From the NCBI GenBank assembly GCA_018669845.1, contig JABHSO010000056.1:1-55771 (forward strand): 55,771 bases of DNA, in the 5' to 3' direction. The notes beneath the pieces were generated by a model. That model saw only the letters and a list, made by a program, of their open reading frames with translations, was not told the DNA's origin and did not search any database. Source of the stretch: Gammaproteobacteria bacterium (GTDB lineage Bacteria; Pseudomonadota; Gammaproteobacteria; GCA-001735895). Of the stretch, positions 19,780-28,952 are shown in pieces (the stretch's first letter is position 1; the number at the start of each line of letters is the position of its first letter). The translations under genes and the position numbers were made by a program.

Positions 19780-20424
19780 TTAACCAATTAAATTATTGTC
19801 ATAGATATATTTAACTAATTGAGCCGTATTCTTAATATTTAATTTCCTAAATATATTGCTTCTATGCTTGCTAACCGTTTTTTCACTGATGGACAGCATG
19901 ACGGCAATTTCTTTACTGGTAATACCATCCCCAATCAACTTGGCAACTTGTTCTTCCCGATCCGATAGTGGAGATATTTTTTGACTATTAGGGTCACTAT
20001 TCAAACTAAGAAAATTGTTTACCAGTGGATCTGAAATACCAGGGCTGAGAAATTTTCTTTTTGATATGACTGAAATAGCTTCCGTCAACATTGAATATTG
20101 ATCACTCTTGAGCAAAATGCCATCTACACCTGCACTTAGCACTTTATGAATAACAAGGGGTGAAATAACAGACGACAGAAGTATAATCTTAGACATCAAA
20201 CCGGCTGCTTTCACTTTACGAATCAGGTTAATACCACTAAGTGCTTCCAAATTGAGCTCAGTGAGAACTAAATCCGGTTTCATCTCTCTTATTTCATTGA
20301 AAGCAGTTACCCCGTTAGAAGAAGAACCAATAACTTCGAACTTACCCTCTAATTCTAAATTTACAGACAGGCAATCAGAAAACATATTTTCGTTTTCAGC
20401 AATATATATAGTTTTTATCTGCAT
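19780..20424 (-). CDS. NarL/LuxR-type regulator with Glu at phosphoacceptor
   Basis: 214 residues: an N-terminal receiver-like domain (1-125) and a LuxR-type helix-turn-helix (about 150-208, SDREEQVAKLIGDGITSKEIA). The residue that aligns with the phosphorylated Asp is Glu56 (DLVLTELNLE), and the usual Asp-Asp pocket reads Glu10-Asn11. The conserved Lys (Lys106) is kept. This suggests a phosphorylation-independent, perhaps constitutively active regulator. It lies 27 bases after gspD in the same direction, as the last gene of the T2SS operon, and may control it. Confidence 0.88.
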   Translation of the reverse strand: MQIKTIYIAENENMFSDCLSVNLELEGKFEVIGSSSNGVTAFNEIREMKPDLVLTELNLEALSGINLIRKVKAAGLMSKIILLSSVISPLVIHKVLSAGVDGILLKSDQYSMLTEAISVISKRKFLSPGISDPLVNNFLSLNSDPNSQKISPLSDREEQVAKLIGDGITSKEIAVMLSISEKTVSKHRSNIFRKLNIKNTAQLVKYIYDNNLIG

Positions 20425-20451
20425 AAAATCTACCTGAATTCCTTCTAAGTA

Positions 20452-22536
20452 CTACTCATTTATAACAATAGATGATTTTAGTAACTGCATCTTTTCGGCA
20501 TATTCTTTTGTTATATCAAGAGCATTCTGGTGATTAAATATCACTTTTGGTGTGATTAAAACAATCAGCTCTCGTTTAATTTTAGAATTTGCTTTCTTAC
20601 CAAATAATCTACCTATAATAGGCCACTTATAAGCTCCAGGTATACCACTTTCGGCTTCAACATTATTTTCGGTAATTAAACCACCCAAAATAATGGTACG
20701 GCCGTCTTGTACAGCGACAGTCGTATTTATGTTACGTTGCAGAAAACTTCGTTGACCCGTAGCATCATCAATACTTCCTATATCGGTTACTTCCTGACTT
20801 AACTCCATAGTCACCAGTCCACCCGAATTAACTCTTGGAGTAACTGATAACAGCACACCCGTACTCTTATATTCTATTGACTGAGTTAAAACATCATTAT
20901 TAGAAGATTTGGCCGAGGCAACCTGGACCGGCTGTTGATCACCAACTCTTATAGTAGCAGTATGATTGTCCAGAGCCATTAAAGAAGGACTCGAAATAAC
21001 ATTCAATTTAGATTCTGCCGCAAGAGTATTAAACACCGCCTGAACCAGTGATCCACTGCCACTTAACAAAAATGAAAACCCGGGTGCAATAGCTCCTATT
21101 CCAGCACCGGCATTTAAATCCAAAGTCGTATCAGAGTTAAACTTATCACTTATTCCGTTGTGCCTTAAATACCATTCTAATCCATAACTAAGTTCATCGC
21201 TTAATGTTACCTCTACAATTGATACCTCAATTAAAACTTGCATGGGTAATACGTCAAGCTTTTTAATGATAGAAAAAATACTATCGTATTCAGCTTTTGT
21301 AGATAAAATTACAATAGAATTATTAATCTCATCAGCCACTATTCTTAGACTTGATGGTTTTTCCTTTTTGGTAGTTTCATTCTTAGTAACTGTTTTTTTA
21401 TTTGTTACTACTACTTCTTTAGTCGAAGCAGTTTTTGAGTTTTTCGATTCAGTATCACTGGATACCAAACTTGCACCTTCATTAAATATTCCATTCAACA
21501 AATCAGTCAGTTCACTGGCTTTTCTATTCTGCACATCATAAACAAACAGCTGAGTTTCAACTTTTGGAGTATCCTGATCCAGTATGTTTAGCCAGCTTTT
21601 AACTGCATCAATTTCTTTTTTCTTATCTGCAACTACTAACAGTGCATTAAACCGGTCAATAGTATCCAGAACAATTCCATGCGACTTATTTTGGCTTTCA
21701 AGTATTTTTGTTATTTCTTTTTTAATAATTGAAGCCTGAGTTTTCTCAACTGGTAATACGGCAATAGATTTTTTCTCTAACCAGCTGACATCAAATATTT
21801 GTACTGCATCAACCACATTAGTAATCTCTTGCTCTGAACCAGTAATAACAATGGCACGTCGTTCCTTATCAATTTTTAAATGCCCTGCACCTGGTGAGAC
21901 TGATTCAAGCACTGATTTCAAATCTTCAGGATTTACATAGTTAACCGGCACAATAACCATTCTATAACCGGGTTTAATATTACGAGCACTGTATAACTCT
22001 GGCTTTAACGAATAATTTTTAGCCTTAGCAATAGGGATTATCTTAAAATGTTCATCCTCAGCAACCATTACTGCATTACGTGAAGCAAGGACACTTTCTA
22101 CGATAGACAATAACTGTCGGGCATCAAGCTGCCCTCTGGTTTGAACAGTGACATCTCCTTTAATCGTACTATCAAATACATAGTTCTTTCCTAACATTTC
22201 AGTGAATACGATGGATGTAAACTCTTCAATCGAAATATTTACGAAATCAAGACTGTACTCACCTTTGTTTGAACTAAATTTCTTTTTTGAAACTTTATTA
22301 AAATCCCTGCCATTGCCATATTTAAAAACAGCATCGAAAGAAGGATTTATTTCACTCGCACCCGTAATTGATTCCTGTTCAGCAGGTTCGGTTATTTTTT
22401 CTGGAGGCTGTGAATTTATATCAACCTTATAACCAGGTTTATCAAATGAAGCGCAACCAGTAATATTTACCAGTACACCAACTATCACAGCATTTAAAAA
22501 CTTATTTTTTATGGACATATACCTTACCTGAAACAT
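20452..22536 (-). CDS. gspD: T2SS secretin GspD (lipoprotein type)
   Basis: The outer-membrane secretin channel of the T2SS, about 694 residues. The N0 and N1-N3 domains (from NISIEEFTSIVF onward) are followed by the secretin barrel with the VPVLGRLF-like block WPIIGRLFGKK and the C-terminal LIVLITP. The N-terminus has a lipobox-like VNITGC, so it may be self-anchored by lipid like HxcQ of Pseudomonas, without a pilotin. An ATG at 22536 has GAGG six bases upstream; a GTG at 22548 overlapping the gspC stop, or an ATG at 22518, are alternatives. A Lys/Thr/Ser-rich low-complexity insert lies between N2 and N3. Confidence 0.93.
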   Translation of the reverse strand: MFQVRYMSIKNKFLNAVIVGVLVNITGCASFDKPGYKVDINSQPPEKITEPAEQESITGASEINPSFDAVFKYGNGRDFNKVSKKKFSSNKGEYSLDFVNISIEEFTSIVFTEMLGKNYVFDSTIKGDVTVQTRGQLDARQLLSIVESVLASRNAVMVAEDEHFKIIPIAKAKNYSLKPELYSARNIKPGYRMVIVPVNYVNPEDLKSVLESVSPGAGHLKIDKERRAIVITGSEQEITNVVDAVQIFDVSWLEKKSIAVLPVEKTQASIIKKEITKILESQNKSHGIVLDTIDRFNALLVVADKKKEIDAVKSWLNILDQDTPKVETQLFVYDVQNRKASELTDLLNGIFNEGASLVSSDTESKNSKTASTKEVVVTNKKTVTKNETTKKEKPSSLRIVADEINNSIVILSTKAEYDSIFSIIKKLDVLPMQVLIEVSIVEVTLSDELSYGLEWYLRHNGISDKFNSDTTLDLNAGAGIGAIAPGFSFLLSGSGSLVQAVFNTLAAESKLNVISSPSLMALDNHTATIRVGDQQPVQVASAKSSNNDVLTQSIEYKSTGVLLSVTPRVNSGGLVTMELSQEVTDIGSIDDATGQRSFLQRNINTTVAVQDGRTIILGGLITENNVEAESGIPGAYKWPIIGRLFGKKANSKIKRELIVLITPKVIFNHQNALDITKEYAEKMQLLKSSIVINE

Positions 22537-22544
22537 AGTCACCC

Positions 22545-23003
22545 TCACTTACCTTTAAATTTTATAATTTTTGTTTGACCATCTTTTGAAAACGTAAAAC
22601 TATCTTCAGACACTCCATCAAGTGACCACCCATAGATTTCTTCATTAATTCTTAACCGAATGATTTTTCCATTTTTCAAATCTTTTATGACCGCTAGAAC
22701 ACCCTCATTTGTCAACGCTATTCCAAGGGCCTGAACTTTTAAATCCTGAACGACAGCCTTTCTCTGCGGTTTTTTCTTTTTAACTACCTTTATCGTTTTT
22801 TCTCTGCTCTCAACAAATAAAGGCTTTTCTGTAATAGATTCATACTCATCTATATTGCCAAGTTTTTTTATACTCAAAGCATCCTGTTCAAAATTCACAA
22901 TATACTCTTTACTTTCAACTTCCTTGTTTTGAAGTATATTCCCGACAAAGTAATAAGTAGCGGGTATAGCTAGTAGTAAAATTAATGTCAGTAAATAACG
23001 CAT
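22545..23003 (-). CDS. gspC: short T2SS GspC-like protein
   Basis: 152 residues: one N-terminal membrane segment (3-22), a charged linker with a KKKKPQRK stretch, and a small beta-rich domain (about 90-150, VQALGIALTNEGVLAVIKD) that fits the homology region of GspC/PulC. That region contacts the secretin N0 domain. It is much shorter than usual GspC (about 270 residues or more) and lacks the C-terminal PDZ or coiled coil. Its place just before gspD and after gspL/M supports the call. It could also be described as a PilP-like protein. Confidence 0.75.
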   Translation of the reverse strand: MRYLLTLILLLAIPATYYFVGNILQNKEVESKEYIVNFEQDALSIKKLGNIDEYESITEKPLFVESREKTIKVVKKKKPQRKAVVQDLKVQALGIALTNEGVLAVIKDLKNGKIIRLRINEEIYGWSLDGVSEDSFTFSKDGQTKIIKFKGK

Positions 23004-23052
23004 AATAAAATTATTTCATACATTACATTCAGATTTTCATCATGAGAAAACA

Positions 23053-23649
23053 TTAAGCATTTCCCCTAAAAAAAGCACTCACCACGAGAATAACTTCAAG
23101 CTTATCTACACTACCCTTAGATTTCACTAGAGTTTTATACCTTAGCTGGGTTCTTTTTATATCGAGCTCTTTAATAATTAATGTAGGAGAAGAATTTTCA
23201 ATCAAATATATAATATTCTTAATTCCATTATGCCCAATATTTTTCATCCTGATTTCAATTGAAGTTTCTGTATAATTATCAAACTTTACAAATGGATGAG
23301 GTTTAATAGTTAAAATTTTTGCCTTTGATTTTGAGACTATTAATCTCTTTATTTTATTCTGAAGCTCAGTGGAAGCAGTAGAAGGTTTAGTATTAGTTAA
23401 GAATATTTTGTTTTTATCAAGTCTTTTCTTTTGCACTGAAATTTTAGCTTTCAACTCAGCTTCTTTACCCAGAATTGATTCTACCTTTGAAACTTTTTTT
23501 AACTTCAAATTTATTCCTTTATCAAGTATATAAAGTTGATTCAAATAAATATTACTAAACAGTAAATATCCAGCCATTAAAAAGAATAGTAATAAAACAA
23601 CCGCCAAGGTTTTTTCTATTAATGGATTTCCGCTAAAATTATGCACCAC
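23053..23649 (-). CDS. gspM: T2SS inner-membrane platform protein GspM
   Basis: 198 residues with one N-terminal membrane segment (about 13-34), a Lys-rich periplasmic coiled coil (about 40-85), and a C-terminal ferredoxin-like domain (about 95-195). This is the GspM/PilO plan. It partners GspL in coupling the cytoplasmic ATPase to the pseudopilus. The GTG start lies inside the gspL 3' end (11-base overlap). Sequence conservation is low, so the call leans on topology and position. Confidence 0.78.
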   Translation of the reverse strand: MVHNFSGNPLIEKTLAVVLLLFFLMAGYLLFSNIYLNQLYILDKGINLKLKKVSKVESILGKEAELKAKISVQKKRLDKNKIFLTNTKPSTASTELQNKIKRLIVSKSKAKILTIKPHPFVKFDNYTETSIEIRMKNIGHNGIKNIIYLIENSSPTLIIKELDIKRTQLRYKTLVKSKGSVDKLEVILVVSAFFRGNA

Positions 23650-25165
23650 TTTTAATCCTCAGTAATAGCTCAAAAGATTCCTTATCTGTGCGGGCATTTT
23701 TTCTAATCGACGAGACGAATTTAATACTATCAAATAGACCTGTATCACTAAGCTCATCTGAAACAGCTGTAGCAGAGACAGCCTCACCTTTTATTCGTAT
23801 TTCATTATTTTTAAAACTATAACGGGAAAGCCAGGCCTGTTGATCAATTTCCTCACTCATTACAGAAAGAAATTTAGTTAGCCTGGGTACATCACTAATT
23901 TGTTGTGACAATGTTTTCCCAAACTTTGATTCAGCACTAACCGAGTTCATTGAACTAATAATATCTTGAACTCTCTTCATTTCCTCAGATGAATTTACGA
24001 TTAATTTGTCGTTATATTGATGATATAAATAGTAAGGCAATGCTAATAATATAATCAATAGTGCTGAATTAAATATTAAATGTACATTCGAAGCCCTAAA
24101 TATTGAGTACCATTTATGCTCTGAAATGTTTTCTAAAAAATTGATTTTCCTACCATACTTTTCAAAAAAACTTTTAGTTGTACACAAAAGACCTTTGTTG
24201 ATATATGGCTCAAGTGTCATATTCAACAAGTCAAAGTCTTCTGATTTAATAACTGCAACTTCAACAGTCACTTTGTCTGGAACTGAATTAAAGTTTAAAG
24301 CATAAAAGTACCTTACTTCCTGTAAGCTCAGAGGAATATGTTTTTGCAAGTCAAAACGTAATACACTTTCAATGTTTTGAGCAACCTGAACTGGGTAACT
24401 TAAATTTATTGTAAACACTTTGTTATCCGGCAACAGGTATAGGCACTTTTTACTACCCTGATACATTGCTAAAAGCCTGGCAACAACCTCATATTCATTT
24501 AGTACATCAAAGTTTTTAAGATTAGACTTTTGATCTTCATCATCAACTGTTATTTCATCAATATCAGGCTTAATTAATGAAGACTCTACCCTCCTGATTT
24601 TCCCACCTTCATTCTGGAAAACAAATGTGTTATCGTCATTTTGATCATTAAGATTAATTAATTGTCCCTGATCATTTTTGATAATAATTGTATCTTCTTC
24701 AGAGTCTGAATTAATATCTAAATATTGTGTCGTTATATCATCATCAAATACAGTTACATCAACTTCTTTCTTAAATTTTATGGGTTGTAAGCTAACTACA
24801 TTAGACTGACCTTCATCCAAAATAACAGTTTGATCAATATTAGAAGATTCAAAATTAGCTTTAAGAGCCAGTTTTTCAGTTGATAAATTATCACTATCAA
24901 CGCCTGTTAAGCTACTAAAACCTGAGCTTATACTTACACTTTCATCTATTGCATTAATATTCTTTTCGCTATTTAATGAAATAGAATCAATAATCTTCCC
25001 TTTCTCTGTTTGAACAAAAATCGTATTGCCCTGGTTAATAATAATAAGGTCAATATTTTTATTTATCCCTCCAAAATAAAGAGTCCAGCTATGTGGTAAA
25101 CATGATATTAAGGTTGAATACCACCACTTAAAAAAATGAACTATTTTAGAGATAATCAACGTCAT
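23639..25165 (-). CDS. gspL: T2SS platform protein GspL with acidic insert
   Basis: 508 residues, longer than the usual 380-420. A cytoplasmic actin-like part is split by an Asp/Glu/Ser-rich insert (about 70-215) containing short repeated strands such as NTIFVQTEKGKI and NTFVFQNEGGKI. The conserved part (about 215-330) is followed by one membrane segment (about 361-381) and a periplasmic ferredoxin-like domain (about 425-505). GspL recruits GspE to the membrane. It overlaps the upstream cytochrome-fusion gene by 4 bases. The insert is the odd feature. Confidence 0.8.
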   Translation of the reverse strand: MTLIISKIVHFFKWWYSTLISCLPHSWTLYFGGINKNIDLIIINQGNTIFVQTEKGKIIDSISLNSEKNINAIDESVSISSGFSSLTGVDSDNLSTEKLALKANFESSNIDQTVILDEGQSNVVSLQPIKFKKEVDVTVFDDDITTQYLDINSDSEEDTIIIKNDQGQLINLNDQNDDNTFVFQNEGGKIRRVESSLIKPDIDEITVDDEDQKSNLKNFDVLNEYEVVARLLAMYQGSKKCLYLLPDNKVFTINLSYPVQVAQNIESVLRFDLQKHIPLSLQEVRYFYALNFNSVPDKVTVEVAVIKSEDFDLLNMTLEPYINKGLLCTTKSFFEKYGRKINFLENISEHKWYSIFRASNVHLIFNSALLIILLALPYYLYHQYNDKLIVNSSEEMKRVQDIISSMNSVSAESKFGKTLSQQISDVPRLTKFLSVMSEEIDQQAWLSRYSFKNNEIRIKGEAVSATAVSDELSDTGLFDSIKFVSSIRKNARTDKESFELLLRIKSGA

Positions 25166-26688
25166 ATCGAATTATCTCCCTTGGGACAATACTCAGAAAC
25201 AGGGCCGACTATAGCTCGCTGTTTTGGTGCACCAGACACAGAGTTGAAATAAGTATAATTTGGAAAGCTATTTAGCATATGTTCAATAATTTCCAATAAA
25301 TATGCCCTGGAAAAGTGACCTGCCAGTTGATGTAATGAATCTGTTAACAAACTATAGGCATACAGATTCATTAGTAAACTTTCACTATTTGTATTTTCCA
25401 TACCAAATTTCTTTGTCAAAACATCAACTCTTATTTTCCTGGTATTTCGCTTTAACATTTTCCCATAGTCTGTCACCCAGCATAAATTCGGATTTGAGTT
25501 TTTCTGAAAAAACTGGCTTATTTCCTGAAAATTGACCGCATCACTCATTAACATCAAAACTTTAATTTTCTGATCTATTGGACATTTTAATTTACGCAAC
25601 TGTTGGGCAAATTTTATATCAGCTTTAGTTATGATGGTGCTATCTTTTCCGCACACTTCATTAAATTGTTTCTGCATTAAATTGAAAGAAGTTTTCTTAG
25701 CTTTCAAAAACTCTAATTGACTGCTTTGTAACTGCTGCAACTGTCCTTCATTATCAAAATATAATAATTTATTTTTTTCCTTACGCATTTTATTTGCCAG
25801 AAAATCTTTTTGTTGCTTTACTGAATCACGAAAAACAAAGTTAAAATAATCTCCCTGACTTCTGCCTGATCCATGTGCAAAAAGACAGGGAACCTCCATT
25901 TCATCGCAAAACGCCCCTACTTCAGAATAACTATCTTGAATTAAGGGAGAAAGTACCACAAAGACAGGTTTATCTAGATAAAGCTGGGTAAGCTCCTGTT
26001 CCCACGAATCAGGGGATCCTGTTAACTCCCATGAGACTAACTCCCAGTGACGGTATGATTCGTATTGAGGAACTTTTTGAATTGGGGAATATTTTTTTCT
26101 CTTCAGCTCGCCACGGGTCAAAGAGTTTTTCATATCAAACAACCCTTGCATAAAACGTAAGTGTTGCTTTTTTTGTTGTGTTGAAAGCCGGGGGTCTATG
26201 ATAGTCGCAATTCTGATTGAATCAGGATCTACTCCGGGGTCATCGTTAGCATAAAGAGTCTTCAAGTACTCCACGAGTTGTTCCGTCTCTTTTTCAGAGA
26301 TCACGTAACGAGGCATTATAGGATCGGCGGCATTTCCATTCGAATTTATACCCGTTGTTAATAATCTATGCAGAGATTTAATATCATAAGCTTTACGTTT
26401 ATTCTGGATTGAATAAAACCGTGATTTATCATCAACTGGCAGGTTTACTCCCAGGAAGCTCCAGCTTACAGGCGGAATAGTTTTACCAGATTCTGATGTA
26501 CCAAGCCCCGACTCTCGGTGACAGTTTGCACAGGCTAACGCAGCACCAGCTTCCAGGTCATTTATATACGATTTAATTAACTGACCTTGAGCATTTAATC
26601 CTTCTAGGTAAATTCGTTTACCTTCATGATCAATAGCAAATCCATTTGAAATAAAGAAAAACTGAATAAATAAAAACAGCCACTTCAT
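25162..26688 (-). CDS. cytochrome c / periplasmic-binding-protein fusion in T2SS operon
   Basis: 508 residues with a signal peptide (1-18). The N-terminal class I cytochrome c domain has haem motif Cys53-x2-Cys56-His57 (CANCH) and a likely axial Met in DPIMPRY. From about residue 155 (DSIRIATIIDPRLST) the protein resembles a type I periplasmic binding protein of the branched-chain amino acid kind (FVVLSPLIQDSYSEV, MEVPCLFAHGSG). The haem domain suggests redox sensing or electron transfer in the periplasm, with ligand recognition by the second domain. It overlaps the genes on both sides by 4 bases, so it is an integral part of the operon. I know of no T2SS component like it. Confidence 0.78.
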   Translation of the reverse strand: MKWLFLFIQFFFISNGFAIDHEGKRIYLEGLNAQGQLIKSYINDLEAGAALACANCHRESGLGTSESGKTIPPVSWSFLGVNLPVDDKSRFYSIQNKRKAYDIKSLHRLLTTGINSNGNAADPIMPRYVISEKETEQLVEYLKTLYANDDPGVDPDSIRIATIIDPRLSTQQKKQHLRFMQGLFDMKNSLTRGELKRKKYSPIQKVPQYESYRHWELVSWELTGSPDSWEQELTQLYLDKPVFVVLSPLIQDSYSEVGAFCDEMEVPCLFAHGSGRSQGDYFNFVFRDSVKQQKDFLANKMRKEKNKLLYFDNEGQLQQLQSSQLEFLKAKKTSFNLMQKQFNEVCGKDSTIITKADIKFAQQLRKLKCPIDQKIKVLMLMSDAVNFQEISQFFQKNSNPNLCWVTDYGKMLKRNTRKIRVDVLTKKFGMENTNSESLLMNLYAYSLLTDSLHQLAGHFSRAYLLEIIEHMLNSFPNYTYFNSVSGAPKQRAIVGPVSEYCPKGDNSI

Positions 26689-28490
26689 CTTAGAAACCTT
26701 CTACCAAACCACAGTATAAAAAGGAAAAGTAACTGAAATATACCCGTTGATGAACCACCTATGACGTCTTCTTCATCTATTGAATTTGAATCACTATCAA
26801 CAATATTTATTTTTTTCTTGAAATTATTAGATGAGATAATGAGATTAAATGATTCAGTATTTTCACTTACATCATCATTAAGCAATTCTATATTAATTAT
26901 TTTTGAACTTTCACCTGCTAAAAACTCAACATCTGTAGATACGCTAACAAAATCCACACCACTGATAGCTGAACCATTTTCTGAAAAAACTCTTATTGTT
27001 TGATCAGCTGAAATATCACCCGTTCGAAGTAAGCTAATTTCAACTGTCGATTGTTGCTCTTTGAATACATAATTAGCAGAAGAAAAGATGACATTTGAAG
27101 CGACTCTGTCCGCATTATCATTTAGCAACAGAGTCATAGCGCCATCTACTTTAAGTAATCCATTTCCAAAATCTGTATCTCCACCCGCTACACCCAGATC
27201 CTTAGCTGAATCAAACAGTGCTTTTCTAAACTTAAGATAATCAACTGAAGAATTAAATTGACTCCTTAGCAGAGCAAGTGCACCACTAACATGTGGTGAT
27301 GAGAAGGAAGTACCTGTATTTTCACCTGTATTTCTAATAGCAGAAACACTACCTAAACTCTTCTCAGCTGCCACTATATCCACTCCGGGTGCCATTAGAG
27401 AGGGCAATAATTTATCTTCACATAAGTTAGGACCACGACTACTTGATGACAAAATGGTCTCTACGGATGTATTAAAAGTATCTACAGCTCCTACAGAAAT
27501 TACATCCGCATGATAAGATGGCGCTAACCTTGAACTGGCTGCAGGCCCAGAATTCCCTACCGCAAAAACAATATCAATACCCAGAGCATTGATCGCATCC
27601 AGAGAGTCATTAAAGTCTACATTTGTACAACTACCTTCAGTATTTGCCATTCCCCAGGAATTTTGAACAATATCAGGGTAATCATCTGTTGTTGAATCCC
27701 CGTCTGGGTCAAGTACCCACTGCAGAGCTTCCTGAATTGCACTTATCGATGAACTGGCTGCTGTACCATTTGCACTACTAGAAAATATTTTAGCTGCTAT
27801 CCATTGTGCATTTGGCGCAACCCCTAAAAAAGCCCCAGTTTTATTTTCATTACCACCGAGAACTATACTGGCAACAGCTGTACCATGACCCGAAAAATCG
27901 GAAGGTTCATCAGAACCATTAACTGGATCAAACCAGCTATTTGTACCACCTCGCCAACGGGATTTGAGAGTCGCATGCTCGATATCTACACCAGAATCGA
28001 TTATTGCTACAACAACTCCTTGCCCTCTAAATCCGGTATTCCAGACAGTTTCCACCCCAATATCAAATAAATTATTTTGTACCAATTCATCTGATGGCAA
28101 AACAAGAGTGGTGGTTCCTAAAGCTTCAATTTTATATTTTTTATCGGTATTTACATGAGAAACAAAAGGTAGTGAATTTAACCTGTCAATATACTGAGCA
28201 GAAATAGTAATAGCGGCTGACTGTTTTATCCACAAACTACGTTTAATTTTAAGGTCAGTATCGGCTAACTCGAATTTTAACCGGTTAATATTTTCCTGTT
28301 GCTTTTCACGAAAAAACTTAAACGCTTTACTTTTTTCATTTCGGATTCTGGCAGTTATATCAATTGAATTAGTAAAATAAACCAGGTATTGGTCAGAAAT
28401 ATTACCGGTCTGTCTTAGTAAAACTTGTGCAGAAGAAGTTTCAACAAAGGCTAAAATAAGTAATAAAACAAGAATTACTTTGCTCTTCAT
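26685..28490 (-). CDS. secreted subtilase with Calx-beta domain and GlyGly-CTERM
   Basis: A 601-residue S8 serine protease. After a signal peptide (1-21) come an I9-type propeptide (about 30-120) and the catalytic domain with Asp165 (AIIDSGVD), His202 (SGHGTAVAS), Asn313 and Ser395 (GTSFSSPH). A Calx-beta-like domain (about 475-570) follows. The tail, GGSSTG plus a hydrophobic segment and RR..R, is a GlyGly-CTERM sorting signal, normally cut by rhombosortase after T2SS export. It is encoded inside the T2SS operon, so it is probably that system's own substrate. Its start overlaps the preceding stop (TAATG). Confidence 0.92.
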   Translation of the reverse strand: MKSKVILVLLLILAFVETSSAQVLLRQTGNISDQYLVYFTNSIDITARIRNEKSKAFKFFREKQQENINRLKFELADTDLKIKRSLWIKQSAAITISAQYIDRLNSLPFVSHVNTDKKYKIEALGTTTLVLPSDELVQNNLFDIGVETVWNTGFRGQGVVVAIIDSGVDIEHATLKSRWRGGTNSWFDPVNGSDEPSDFSGHGTAVASIVLGGNENKTGAFLGVAPNAQWIAAKIFSSSANGTAASSSISAIQEALQWVLDPDGDSTTDDYPDIVQNSWGMANTEGSCTNVDFNDSLDAINALGIDIVFAVGNSGPAASSRLAPSYHADVISVGAVDTFNTSVETILSSSSRGPNLCEDKLLPSLMAPGVDIVAAEKSLGSVSAIRNTGENTGTSFSSPHVSGALALLRSQFNSSVDYLKFRKALFDSAKDLGVAGGDTDFGNGLLKVDGAMTLLLNDNADRVASNVIFSSANYVFKEQQSTVEISLLRTGDISADQTIRVFSENGSAISGVDFVSVSTDVEFLAGESSKIINIELLNDDVSENTESFNLIISSNNFKKKINIVDSDSNSIDEEDVIGGSSTGIFQLLFLFILWFGRRFLR

Positions 28491-28927
28491 TACTGCAGCA
28501 CCAGTTCCGTAGAAACTTGATTTTTAATCTGAACTTTTACTTTGTCACCTTTAAGCATATGTTGCCCCTCATTGGAAAACATCGCTATATAATTTTTTCC
28601 TTTTTTATTAAACCTTCTATTTGATTTTAAAAAACCGACGGTTGAACCATAAGGAACACTGAGTTTAGCCCTGCTTTTCATGGATAAAAGGTAAGGAAAT
28701 TCTTTTCTATCAGAGAGTATCAATGCTTTTTCAACATCAAGTATTTTATAGCGAAACTCAATCATATAACCACCTGCAGTGATTCGAACATGTACTGGTT
28801 CTATACCCCAGTCGTCCATTAAATCGATAGCCACCAATTCCTGTGCGGATACCTTAGGAACCGCAATTAAAAATAAAAACATCAGCACGAAAAACTTTAT
28901 CGCCTGAAAAAACCTGTTCTGTTCCAT
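28490..28927 (-). CDS. small secreted protein of unknown function in T2SS operon
   Basis: 145 residues with a clear signal peptide (cleavage near VSAQE, about residue 29) and a beta-rich mature domain. I do not recognise the family. The end (GDKVKVQIKNQVSTELVL) looks like a strand pairing motif. It lies between gspK and the subtilase and shares the A of TAATG with the protease start, so it may be a chaperone, inhibitor or co-substrate of the protease. That role is inferred from position only. Confidence 0.65.
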   Translation of the reverse strand: MEQNRFFQAIKFFVLMFLFLIAVPKVSAQELVAIDLMDDWGIEPVHVRITAGGYMIEFRYKILDVEKALILSDRKEFPYLLSMKSRAKLSVPYGSTVGFLKSNRRFNKKGKNYIAMFSNEGQHMLKGDKVKVQIKNQVSTELVLQ

Positions 28928-28952
28928 TCAATTCACCCTCTTTAAACAAACT

